In this document: positions 16,761-24,238 of the stretch, piece after piece
Numbering within the stretch: position 1 is the first letter of the stretch
Layout: each line of letters begins with the position of its first letter
Assembly: GCA_002428735.1 (NCBI GenBank)
Contig: DIXO01000062.1
Coordinates: 1 to 34,898, forward strand
Direction of reading: 5' to 3'
Origin: Syntrophaceae bacterium UBA6078
Lineage (GTDB): Bacteria > Desulfobacterota > Syntrophia > Syntrophales > UBA2210
DNA: 34,898 bases
Translations under genes and position numbers: made by a program
Notes under the pieces: generated by a model
Database searches by the model: none
Seen by the model: the letters and a program-made list of their open reading frames with translations, nothing else
What the model was told of the DNA's origin: nothing

Positions 16761-17707
16761 TCCTTTTCCTCCTGTCTGCCGGTCCCGTCAGGGGGGAGCG
16801 GATCGCTGAATATCAGATCCGACGGGTTGTTTCGCAGCCTCTCCAGAATCTCGTCCAACTGTTCCGAGTTCCGGCGAAGAGAGCGCAGCAGGGTCTCCGC
16901 CTGGGCGGCCACCCGCCGGCTGCGGTGGTCGATATCGTGGGCGAGTTGTTCCACCTTGTCATTCGTGTCTGCGAGTTTCATTGCTCGTATTTCTTTCTCC
17001 AATGTGCCAATGAACTGCCGGGCTTCGGCGAGACCTTCTCGGGCCTCCAGGAGGGCCTGGTCGATTTGCCCGTCCGCCATGAGCGTGGCCGCTTTTTCCG
17101 TAACGCGATCCAGTGAGGCGGTGGCAGTCTCAAGGTTCTGAAGGATCTGCGCCAGGCGGGGATTGCTGAAAAACCGCTCCATCGATTCGGCCGCTCCCTT
17201 GAGACGATCCGAAATCCCGGCGAAATCGAGGAGCTGTATCCGTTCGTAGATGTCCGACATACCCGCCATAATTTGCTTGATTTCCGACGGACGGGAGGGA
17301 ATAACGGGGTGGTCCGTTTTGAAGGGCATGTCTGGTCCCAGGAGCGCCTCGTTCCCCGCCCTTCGATCCAGTTCGATAAAGACGATTCCCGTAATCCCCG
17401 CCGATTTCAGCTGGGCCACCACATCTTCGGGGATTTTCCCCTTGTGTTCCTGGAGCTTGATCACCACCTCGACCAGCCGGTTGTCCGGGGCGACCCTGAT
17501 TTTCATGACCCGGCCGGTGTCGACGCCCCGATACTTCACGTTTGAATCCGGCTGTAGTCCCTGAACGGATTCGTCAAAATAGGTCGCGTACACGACACCT
17601 TTTTCAAAATAGTTTGCCGCTCCCACCCATATGATGAACACAACACCGATCAGTGTCCCCATGGTGACGAACAGGCCCAGCCTGAAAGTTGACGCTTTCC
17701 TGGTCAT
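16757..17707 (-). CDS. mlaD: MCE-family (MlaD-like) lipid transport protein
   Basis: The 316-residue protein has one N-terminal transmembrane helix (LGLFVTMGTLIGVVFIIWVG) and then the MCE domain: YFDESVQGLQPDSNVKYRGVDTGRVMKIRV through GITGIVFIELDRR. A long helical, coiled-coil-prone tail from about residue 140 contains DRLKGAAESMERFF and DRVTEKAATLM. The MCE domain forms a hexameric lipid tunnel in the periplasm. This copy is longer than the roughly 180-residue E. coli MlaD, as in the Mla/Ttg2-type proteins with extended helical needles. It is 18 bases after the ATPase gene and overlaps the lipoprotein gene. Confidence 0.88.
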   Translation of the reverse strand: MTRKASTFRLGLFVTMGTLIGVVFIIWVGAANYFEKGVVYATYFDESVQGLQPDSNVKYRGVDTGRVMKIRVAPDNRLVEVVIKLQEHKGKIPEDVVAQLKSAGITGIVFIELDRRAGNEALLGPDMPFKTDHPVIPSRPSEIKQIMAGMSDIYERIQLLDFAGISDRLKGAAESMERFFSNPRLAQILQNLETATASLDRVTEKAATLMADGQIDQALLEAREGLAEARQFIGTLEKEIRAMKLADTNDKVEQLAHDIDHRSRRVAAQAETLLRSLRRNSEQLDEILERLRNNPSDLIFSDPLPPDGTGRQEEKE

Positions 17708-17725
17708 GCCCCACTCCTCGATATG

Positions 17726-18496
17726 TTACGGGTGTCTTGTTTTCCTGCGGTTGAAGAAGTCATACACCCGATGATCGTCCTCCCATTCACGAAGCGCCAG
17801 CGGCGAACCTTCCGCTATGATTCCCTGTTTTTCAGCATCCAGCATGATCACCCTGTCGGCAACGGCGAATACCAGGTTCAGATCGTGGGTGACGATGATG
17901 ATGGTTGTACGCATGTCGCGGTTCATGCTTTGGATCAATTCGTACAACTCCGCCGCGGTGACCGGGTCGAGACCGGCGGACGGTTCATCGAAGAAAAGGA
18001 TGGTGGGGTCCATGGCCATGGCCCGGGCGAATCCCGCCCGCTTCTTCATGCCCCCTGAGAGTTCCGATGGTTGATGGTTCTCGTACCCGGCCAGATGGAC
18101 CATGCCGAGTTTCATTCTGACGATCCGGCTGATGAATTCCGGTTCCAGGTCCGTATGCTCTTTCAGGGGCAAGGAGATATTCTCTGCCAGCGTCATCGAT
18201 CCGATCAGGGCGTTCGATTGAAAGAGAACACCGATCCCCAGACGCTGCTGGTTCAGGATATCTTCGTCTGCCGACATAATATCCACGCCGTTGATCACAA
18301 CCCGGCCGCGCCTGGCCCGATAGAGACCGATCATGTACTTCAGGAGCGTTGATTTGCCACAGCCGCTGCCGCCGACGATGGCCAGGAGTTCCCCCCGGGC
18401 GACACGGAAACTGACGTCCCTGAGGATCACGTTTTCATCGTATGCGGCCAGCAGATTTTCCACGACGATCACTGGTTCACGGTTGTTGTATTCCAT
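17726..18496 (-). CDS. mlaF: MlaF-like ABC transporter ATP-binding protein
   Basis: This 256-residue ATPase of the phospholipid transporter has Walker A GGSGCGKST, the signature LSGGMKKRAGFARAMAMDP, Walker B TILFFDEPSAGLDPVTA and the H-loop in VTHDLNL. LSGGMKKR in place of the usual LSGGQ is characteristic of the MlaF/Mkl family. It would power the MlaE-type permease encoded 14 bases upstream. The conserved C-terminal part reads VADRVIMLDAEKQGIIAEGSPLALRE. Confidence 0.92.
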   Translation of the reverse strand: MEYNNREPVIVVENLLAAYDENVILRDVSFRVARGELLAIVGGSGCGKSTLLKYMIGLYRARRGRVVINGVDIMSADEDILNQQRLGIGVLFQSNALIGSMTLAENISLPLKEHTDLEPEFISRIVRMKLGMVHLAGYENHQPSELSGGMKKRAGFARAMAMDPTILFFDEPSAGLDPVTAAELYELIQSMNRDMRTTIIIVTHDLNLVFAVADRVIMLDAEKQGIIAEGSPLALREWEDDHRVYDFFNRRKTRHP

Positions 18497-18510
18497 GGCG
18501 TATCACCCGA

Positions 18511-19647
18511 TCAGAGATAGTGCAGCACCACGGCAAAGGCCGAATCGGCGGCAACGATGAGAAATATGGCCGACACGACCGCCGAGGTTGTCGCTTCGCC
18601 CACTGCCTCAGCCCCTCCTGAAACCTGAAACCCCCGCTGACAGCCAATCCCCGCGATGAGGGCGGCAAAAACACCCGATTTTACCAGACTTGTTATGAGA
18701 TCGCGGAGATGGATATTCTCGAATGTCTGATTCAGATAGGTGTACAGCGTCAGGTCCAGGCCGGTGACCCCCACGACAAGCCCGCCAAGGATGCCGAACA
18801 TCATGGCGTAAAGTGTCAGGAGAGGAACGACGACCATGGCCGCCATGACCTTGGGAACGGCAAGAAACTGGATGGGGTTGAACCCCATGGTCACCAGCGC
18901 GTCTACCTCCTCATTCACCATCATGGTCCCGATCTCGGCTGCGAAGGCTGAGCCGGAACGCCCGGCAACGATAATGGCCGTCATCATGGGCCCCAGTTCC
19001 TTGACGATGGAGATGCCCACCAGGGCGGCCACGTACATATTGGCGCCGAACTGTTTGAGCTGGAGGGATGACATGAAGGCTATGATCAGACCGATAAGCA
19101 CGCTGATAAGGCCGACGATCGGCAGGGCTTCGATGCCCGCCTTCTTCATGTAAAAGGTGACTTCGCTCCAGCGAACCGAACGGGGATGTGCGAAGGAGCG
19201 CCCGAGGGTGATGATCAGATCTCCCAGAAAGGTCATAACGGCCACAAAATCCCGGTACAGATCGACACACCCTTCCCCCACGCCCTCAAAGAATGAGGAG
19301 ACGGTTTTCTCCGGGTGAATGGGGGGGTGGGCAAGCGCCTTCCGGTCAATCAGATCCATGACGCTGCGGACCTCATGGCTCATGCCGGTATACGAAACGG
19401 GGAGGGACGCCTTTCGCGCCCGCTCTTCCAGTTCCAGCATGGCCAGGGCGCCGGCGCTGTCAATGCTTTTCAGATCCGTCACATCAACGGTCAGGGCTGA
19501 AGGAGACGCTGTGTCAAAGAGGGTTTTCGTATCCGCCAGGAAGGATCGGACGGAGCTGATGGAAAGACGGCCCGATATGGTGACGGTCATTGGCGCACCG
19601 CCGGCCGCACCTGTTTTTTTCAGTCTGTATGCCTTGTCCGTACCCAT
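18511..19647 (-). CDS. mlaE: MlaE-type permease with N-terminal STAS domain
   Basis: The 378-residue protein fuses a STAS-like domain (about residues 18-110; LTVDVTDLKSIDSAGALAMLELEERARK) to the MlaE permease. In E. coli the STAS function is a separate protein, MlaB. The permease part has LIGLIIAFMSSLQLKQFGANMYVAALVGISIVKELGPMMTAIIVAGRSGSAFAAEIGTM, the strong MlaE signature, and GFQVSGGAEAVGEATTSAVV near the C terminus. It is the inner-membrane core of the Mla lipid transporter. A TAA stop shortly upstream in frame limits alternative starts, although no clear ribosome site precedes the chosen ATG. Confidence 0.92.
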   Translation of the reverse strand: MGTDKAYRLKKTGAAGGAPMTVTISGRLSISSVRSFLADTKTLFDTASPSALTVDVTDLKSIDSAGALAMLELEERARKASLPVSYTGMSHEVRSVMDLIDRKALAHPPIHPEKTVSSFFEGVGEGCVDLYRDFVAVMTFLGDLIITLGRSFAHPRSVRWSEVTFYMKKAGIEALPIVGLISVLIGLIIAFMSSLQLKQFGANMYVAALVGISIVKELGPMMTAIIVAGRSGSAFAAEIGTMMVNEEVDALVTMGFNPIQFLAVPKVMAAMVVVPLLTLYAMMFGILGGLVVGVTGLDLTLYTYLNQTFENIHLRDLITSLVKSGVFAALIAGIGCQRGFQVSGGAEAVGEATTSAVVSAIFLIVAADSAFAVVLHYL

Positions 19648-19717
19648 GAGAGAGGTGTCAATCTTTCCGGCTGTCCTTCCTGCCCGTTAGCATCAGGTGA
19701 TTCCACGTTCCTTGTCA

Positions 19718-20431
19718 TTATTCTCTCGCCTTCCGAAGGTTGCTCCAGAAGGGTTTTGAGAGGAAACTCTCCTCCCCCAGGCCGCAGAGCTGTTCAAACA
19801 TGGGCCGGGTCACCGTGAAAGCCAGACGGTCGGGATCGAGATACCGGCGCATGGCGATATCCGTTGCGCCCACGACAGCCTGCGGAATGTTCAAATTGTC
19901 AAAGGGGATAATCAGCTGCGAGCATCCCGAGCCGAAGGGGGCGAGTACCGGGGAGGGATCGTCGGGGACGCGGTAATACTGTGCCCCTATCATGAGCAGG
20001 CCCAGTTGGTCAGGGTTGACCAAGAAGGTCACGGTCTTGAGATACGCGTACTGGTCCCCGCGGAGCGGGCCGATGAGGAGATGGGGGTGTTCCTGCCGGT
20101 AGCCCCGGCGATAATCAAGCCACTGGTTCATGAGGGAATGGGAGGCCTTCAAGCCCTCATCATCCACGAGAAACTGGACCATGTCGTTGCGTGACCGGGT
20201 CTCCACGGCGCACAGCCAGTACCCCGCCCCGGGGCAGCCGAAGGCATCCGGTGTCAGGTGCAGAGTTTTTCCTGCGAGCCACTGGCGGTAAAAGGCGAAG
20301 ACACAGGCCCGCGTGCCCTGTTTCGGTTCCACCAGCGGTTCGAAGGGATGGGGATCGGGGGCGTCGTAGAGTCCGATCAGAGGGATATCGAGCCCCAGCT
20401 TCTCAAGCAGAAATGTCGCATCCGGCCGCAT
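19718..20431 (-). CDS. DUF169 family protein
   Basis: The 237-residue soluble protein has the DUF169 pattern: an N-terminal LLEKLGLDIPLIGLYDAP, the central CPGAGYWLCAVETR, the segment YLKTVTFLVNPDQLGLLMIGAQYY, and a C-terminal GSGCSQLIIPFDNLNIPQAVVGATDIAMRRYLDP. DUF169 proteins are common in anaerobic bacteria and archaea and have no assigned reaction; conserved Cys residues suggest a cofactor or metal. GGAGAGAGGAGAG precedes the ATG. It lies 30 bases after the DUF2130 gene and 70 bases before mlaE. Confidence 0.8.
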   Translation of the reverse strand: MRPDATFLLEKLGLDIPLIGLYDAPDPHPFEPLVEPKQGTRACVFAFYRQWLAGKTLHLTPDAFGCPGAGYWLCAVETRSRNDMVQFLVDDEGLKASHSLMNQWLDYRRGYRQEHPHLLIGPLRGDQYAYLKTVTFLVNPDQLGLLMIGAQYYRVPDDPSPVLAPFGSGCSQLIIPFDNLNIPQAVVGATDIAMRRYLDPDRLAFTVTRPMFEQLCGLGEESFLSKPFWSNLRKARE

Positions 20432-20461
20432 AACACAACTCTCCTCTCTCCTGTGGATGTA

Positions 20462-21724
20462 TCAGAAATCGTCAGCTTCACCGGCGGGAAGCTCCAGGAG
20501 GGGGACGGGCTGGACGGCGTTTCCCGCGATTCCTCTGATCGAGCTGTACATGTGGGTCGTGTTGAGGAGCACCTTCTCGATCTGTTTCTCCCGCTTTTTC
20601 CAGATTCCCTGCATGGCTCGTTTTTCCGTCTCCAGGTCTGCCTGCATCTGGGTAAAACCTTCGACGATGGCCTCTACCTGGAGCCTGAATTCGTTCCCCG
20701 TCAGATAGTCGTAGATCATCCCCATCTTGTCGCCCTTGTTCTCCTGGGTCGCCACGGCGGCGCTGAGCATGATGACGGATTCCCGCAGGACGACGCAGAG
20801 CCCCCGGAACTCTTCGAATGAACAGATCCATATCCCGTCTCTGAGTCCCATCCGTTCCATGTCGGCCGGCATGGATTCGGTGACCAGGACGCCGATATCG
20901 GCCCCCCGTTCGCGGATATCAGTCTTGAATTTCTCGATCCATCCCTCCTGGAATCCCTTGGTCCGCTTGCTCTCGTAGTAGATCTTTCCGCAGTTCTGGC
21001 GAGTCCGCGTATTGACGATCTGCACGCAGTCGGCCCCCCGCGCCCCCTTCTTCACCTCTTCGATGGTGTCGAGGGGGAAGGCTGAGGCCAGCCACTCCTC
21101 GATCGCCAGTTCCTGCACCTCCCCCTGAAGCTGCATGGAGCCCTGCTCGGCCTTCCGCTGCGCCTCTTTGAGCTGCTGGCTGAGCTGCTGGATGATCTTC
21201 TCTTTCTCGGAGAGTTTCATCCAGGACTTTTCTTCCTCGTTCTTCCGGATCTTCTCCCGCTCCGCGCTGAGCGTCTCGCTGAGCTTCCTCTCCGATTCGG
21301 CTTCGATCGCCTCCTTCATCTCGTCCTTTTCCCGCTTGAGGCGCTCGTTCTCCGCTTTCGTCCGGTTGAACTCCTTCAACTGGTCTGATTTCTGATTCAA
21401 TTCTTCCTGGAGGGACCTGAGCGTCCCCGACTGCTCTTCCTCTATCCGGGTCCTGATTTCGGCCTGGAGCCGTTTCTCTTCCGCCTGCAGACGCTTTCTC
21501 ACCGTCTCGGCGACCGTTTCCTGCTGACGCCGTTTTTCCTCCTCGAATTTCTCCCGCTCTTCCATGAGGGTGTTCAGTTTGTCCTGGTACCGGTTCTTTT
21601 CCGCGGCCAGGTCGTCGCGGAATTTTTTCTTCAGTTCCTCTTCGACCTGGTGGTACAGGATGTCCTGCACGTCAATCAGATGCCCGCAGTTGGGACACGC
21701 GATCCTGTTCGGCTGTTGGTCCAT
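20462..21724 (-). CDS. DUF2130 protein: coiled coil plus nuclease-like domain
   Basis: I chose the ATG at 21724, preceded by GGGGAAG, because the protein then opens with a zinc-ribbon-like CPNCGHLIDV; this gives 420 residues. From about residue 25 to 235 it is a long charged coiled coil rich in Glu, Lys, Arg and Gln. The C-terminal DUF2130 domain contains EEWLASAFPLDTIEEV, then GADCVQIV and IYYESKRTKGFQEGWIEKF. The spaced D...ExK arrangement resembles a PD-(D/E)XK nuclease core, but this is not proof. Its role is unknown; a DNA-end or chromosome-associated function is possible. It heads a minus-strand unit with DUF169 and diverges from nrdD. Confidence 0.8.
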   Translation of the reverse strand: MDQQPNRIACPNCGHLIDVQDILYHQVEEELKKKFRDDLAAEKNRYQDKLNTLMEEREKFEEEKRRQQETVAETVRKRLQAEEKRLQAEIRTRIEEEQSGTLRSLQEELNQKSDQLKEFNRTKAENERLKREKDEMKEAIEAESERKLSETLSAEREKIRKNEEEKSWMKLSEKEKIIQQLSQQLKEAQRKAEQGSMQLQGEVQELAIEEWLASAFPLDTIEEVKKGARGADCVQIVNTRTRQNCGKIYYESKRTKGFQEGWIEKFKTDIRERGADIGVLVTESMPADMERMGLRDGIWICSFEEFRGLCVVLRESVIMLSAAVATQENKGDKMGMIYDYLTGNEFRLQVEAIVEGFTQMQADLETEKRAMQGIWKKREKQIEKVLLNTTHMYSSIRGIAGNAVQPVPLLELPAGEADDF

Positions 21725-21913
21725 TGGTCTTCCCCGGTGTGCTGTTTCTGTGGTTGCTGTGTGCCGAGAATACGAAACTTTTGCTGAATTATCAATGAAG
21801 AATATATCCTTCGTTGGTCCGACCGAACAGAAGACTTGCAAAATTTATCCAAAGGGAATACCTATCGGGACAGGCGGGAGCCCGAGAAACAGTGCAACGG
21901 AATCATATGCGTA

Positions 21914-23992
21914 ATGGATAGAGAAACAACGGACATGACCCTCTTCGTCAGAACGTCGGCGGAGGATATCACCGGCTGGGACCGGCGGAAGATCGTTGAT
22001 GCCCTGATCCGCGAAGCGGGGGTGGATCTTGCTACGGCGGAAGAGATCAGCAGGGAAGTGGCTGACCGAATCGCCTCGTCGGGAATCGATATTCTCACTT
22101 CCGCGCTGATACGGGAGCTGGTGGACGCGCGATTGATCGAGCGGGGAATGAAAGAGGCGACGAAGCTGCACGCCCGCCTAGGCTTTCCCCTCTATGACGT
22201 GGGCCGGCTGATCCTGTACCGCAACAAGGAAAACGCCAATATCCCCCACAGCCCCGAAGGGACCAATCTGACCCTGGCCCAGGGGATCAAAAAAGAATAT
22301 GCGATCCTCACGGTATTTTCGGAGGATGTGGGATACGCCCACATGGGAGGGGATATCCATATCCATAACCTGGGCTATGTGGACCGGCCGTACTGTTCCT
22401 GCCAGTCCCTCGAATATATCAAGAAATTCGGGCTGAACCTCCCCAATTCGCTTGCCGTCGCCAAGCCCGCCCGGCACGCGGAGGTGCTCCTGTCACACAT
22501 GGTGCGATTTGCCGCCGCCCTGCAGGGGAACTTTGCCGGGGCCATCGGATGGAATGCCGTCAATCTCTTCTTCGCCCCCTATCTGGAGGAACTGACCGAC
22601 CGGGAGGTGACGCAGCTTGCCCAGCGGATGATCTATGAGTTCGCCCAGCAGGCTGTCGGAAGGGGAGGGCAGACTATTTTTACCGATATTCATCTCTTTT
22701 GGGACGTCCCTCCGTATTTCGCGGATGTCCCTGCCATAGGTCCCGGAGGGGAATATACGGGCAGGACGTACGGGGCATATGAAAAGGATGCGCAGCGGTT
22801 TGTGCGTGCCCTGTTCGACGCATACGGGAAAGGAGATGCCGCGGGGCGTCCCTTTGTTTTCCCCCGACCCCTGATGCATGTAACGGATGGATTCTTCCGG
22901 ACCCCTGGCCATGAAGAGTTTCTTCGTTTCGTCTGCGGTGTGGCAGCTGAAAAGGGGAATCCCCACTTCATCTTCGACAGGGGCTCCCTCCTCAATATGT
23001 CGGAGTGCGGTACCCGCAGGATGGACGGCGGGGAAGAGGCCGCCGATGCCCGTGAGCCGTGGAAGATGCGCTATTTCGGTATCCAGAATGTGTCCATCAA
23101 TCTCCCCCGGCTGGGGTACCGGGCGGAAGGGGAGGATGGACGTCTTTTTTCGATGATTGACCATGTCATGGGGCTTGCGGCGAAGGCCCACCTGCAGAAG
23201 CGGGATTTTATGGAACGACTTTTATCGCACGGCAGTGAAGGGCCGTTGTCCCTCCTGACCATGGGATATGACGGGACTCCCTATCTGCGGATGAACCGGT
23301 GTTCGTACCTCATCGGAATGATCGGCCTCAATGAACTGGTGTGGGCTCACACGGGTGGTCAGCTTCATGAGTCTGAGATGGCCCGCCGCTTCGGGAGCGA
23401 TGTTGTGCGGTATATGAAAGAGGTTGCGGATACCCTGTCGAAGGAGCACGGCATACGGTTTATACTCCAGCAGTCACCGGCGGAGAGCACCCCCTACCGT
23501 TTGGCCCGGCTGGACCTGAAACATTTTTCCCCCACGGCAGGGCACTTCGTACGGGGGGATATAGCAACAGGAGACATATACTACACCAACTCGACGCTCC
23601 TGTCCGTATCGGCATCTGCGGACCCCTTCGAACGAGCGGCGTTCGAGGGCGCCTTCCACCCCTTCGTGGAAGGAAACGCAGAGACTTCCCTATGGATGGG
23701 AAGCGCCAGGCCGGACGAGAAAACCTTGGCCGCTTTTATCGAAAAGGTCTTCAGGGATACCGCGAACCGGCACGTCGTATTCTCCCCCGCATTCACCGCC
23801 TGCCTTGACTGTAACACCACATCCCGGGGGCTCACGGATACGTGCCCGGTGTGCGGTTCACATAACGTGGAGGGGATTACACGGGGAGCCGGATATTTTT
23901 CCCGCATATCCGACTGGAACAGGGGAAAGCTGGCGGAACTGCGGGACCGAGATAAGCAAGGGAACTCCTTTGGGGATTTACGGGAGAGATAA
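21914..23992 (+). CDS. nrdD: anaerobic (class III) ribonucleoside-triphosphate reductase
   Basis: This oxygen-sensitive enzyme reduces NTPs to dNTPs using a glycyl radical. The N-terminal 75 residues form an ATP-cone-like regulatory domain (WDRRKIVDALIREAGVDLATAEEISREV). The catalytic barrel has GDIHIHNLGYVDRPYCSC, NFAGAIGWNAVNLFFAPYL, AQQAVGRGGQTIFTDIHLFWDVP and FGIQNVSINLPRLGYR. The C terminus has a four-cysteine zinc site (CLDC...CPVC) and the radical site in RGAGYFSR with Gly660. I use the ATG at 21914 (692 residues). A later ATG (residue 8) is an alternative; neither has a strong ribosome site. No NrdG activase is encoded next to it or elsewhere in the window. Confidence 0.9.
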   Translation: MDRETTDMTLFVRTSAEDITGWDRRKIVDALIREAGVDLATAEEISREVADRIASSGIDILTSALIRELVDARLIERGMKEATKLHARLGFPLYDVGRLILYRNKENANIPHSPEGTNLTLAQGIKKEYAILTVFSEDVGYAHMGGDIHIHNLGYVDRPYCSCQSLEYIKKFGLNLPNSLAVAKPARHAEVLLSHMVRFAAALQGNFAGAIGWNAVNLFFAPYLEELTDREVTQLAQRMIYEFAQQAVGRGGQTIFTDIHLFWDVPPYFADVPAIGPGGEYTGRTYGAYEKDAQRFVRALFDAYGKGDAAGRPFVFPRPLMHVTDGFFRTPGHEEFLRFVCGVAAEKGNPHFIFDRGSLLNMSECGTRRMDGGEEAADAREPWKMRYFGIQNVSINLPRLGYRAEGEDGRLFSMIDHVMGLAAKAHLQKRDFMERLLSHGSEGPLSLLTMGYDGTPYLRMNRCSYLIGMIGLNELVWAHTGGQLHESEMARRFGSDVVRYMKEVADTLSKEHGIRFILQQSPAESTPYRLARLDLKHFSPTAGHFVRGDIATGDIYYTNSTLLSVSASADPFERAAFEGAFHPFVEGNAETSLWMGSARPDEKTLAAFIEKVFRDTANRHVVFSPAFTACLDCNTTSRGLTDTCPVCGSHNVEGITRGAGYFSRISDWNRGKLAELRDRDKQGNSFGDLRER

Positions 23993-24018
23993 AAAATGAG
24001 CGGAAGTAATAACTTTTC

Positions 24019-24047
24019 TTGACAGGACGATTTGGCTGGTATATAAG
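24019..24047 (+). promoter_or_regulatory. strong sigma-70-type promoter of the ilv operon
   Basis: A perfect -35 hexamer TTGACA (24019-24024) is followed after exactly 17 bases by TATAAG (24042-24047). Transcription should start near 24054, only about 16 bases before the leader-peptide ATG. Confidence 0.8.
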
Positions 24048-24069
24048 GTGCCAAATTAAGGGTAGAAAA

Positions 24070-24162
24070 ATGGAAAAGATCAAAGCACGTAACACCCAGA
24101 TCGTAATTATAGGTATCCTTATAATTACCTCCTCTTCATACGGGGGCTGGGTGATGGTTTGA
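24070..24162 (+). CDS. Ile/Val/Leu-rich leader peptide of the ilv attenuator
   Basis: A 30-codon reading frame directly after the promoter encodes a peptide whose residues 11-19 are IVIIGILII: eight of nine codons specify Ile, Val or Leu. It ends in TGA at 24160-24162. It is a regulatory leader, not an enzyme: when charged Ile/Val/Leu tRNA is scarce, a ribosome stalling on these codons would change RNA folding downstream. AAGGG just upstream is a plausible ribosome site. The length, composition, position and following attenuator match ilv leader peptides of enteric bacteria in function; the sequence itself is not one I recognise. Confidence 0.85.
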   Translation: MEKIKARNTQIVIIGILIITSSSYGGWVMV

Positions 24163-24196
24163 TCTTCCGCATATGCTTGACACTGAAACCGTTGCC
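24093..24196 (+). promoter_or_regulatory. attenuator pairing segments 1:2 and 2:3 (antiterminator)
   Basis: Segment 1, CACCCAG (24093-24099, just before the Ile codons), is perfectly complementary to CTGGGTG (24147-24153). Segment 2, GGTGATGGTTT (24150-24160), can pair over 11 contiguous bases, three of them G-U, with AAACCGTTGCC (24186-24196), the left arm of the terminator. A ribosome stalled on the Ile codons would cover segment 1 and free segment 2 to block the terminator. A further hairpin GTAATTATA/TATAATTAC (24103-24111/24120-24128) lies within the Ile codons. Confidence 0.75.
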
Positions 24197-24216
24197 GGGA
24201 CCGGCAACGGTTTTTT
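24186..24216 (+). terminator. ilv attenuator (intrinsic terminator)
   Basis: A perfect 12-bp stem, 24186-24197 with 24202-24213, closes the loop GGAC and is followed by an unbroken run of six T at 24211-24216. It lies between the leader peptide and ilvB, so it would stop transcription when branched-chain amino acids are plentiful. Confidence 0.9.
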
Positions 24217-24238
24217 ATTTTGATGAGGAGGTGACAGA

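Noticed and set aside
24054..24238. A T-box riboswitch before ilvB
   Set aside because: No T-box core sequence is present, and the leader peptide with four pairing segments explains the region better.
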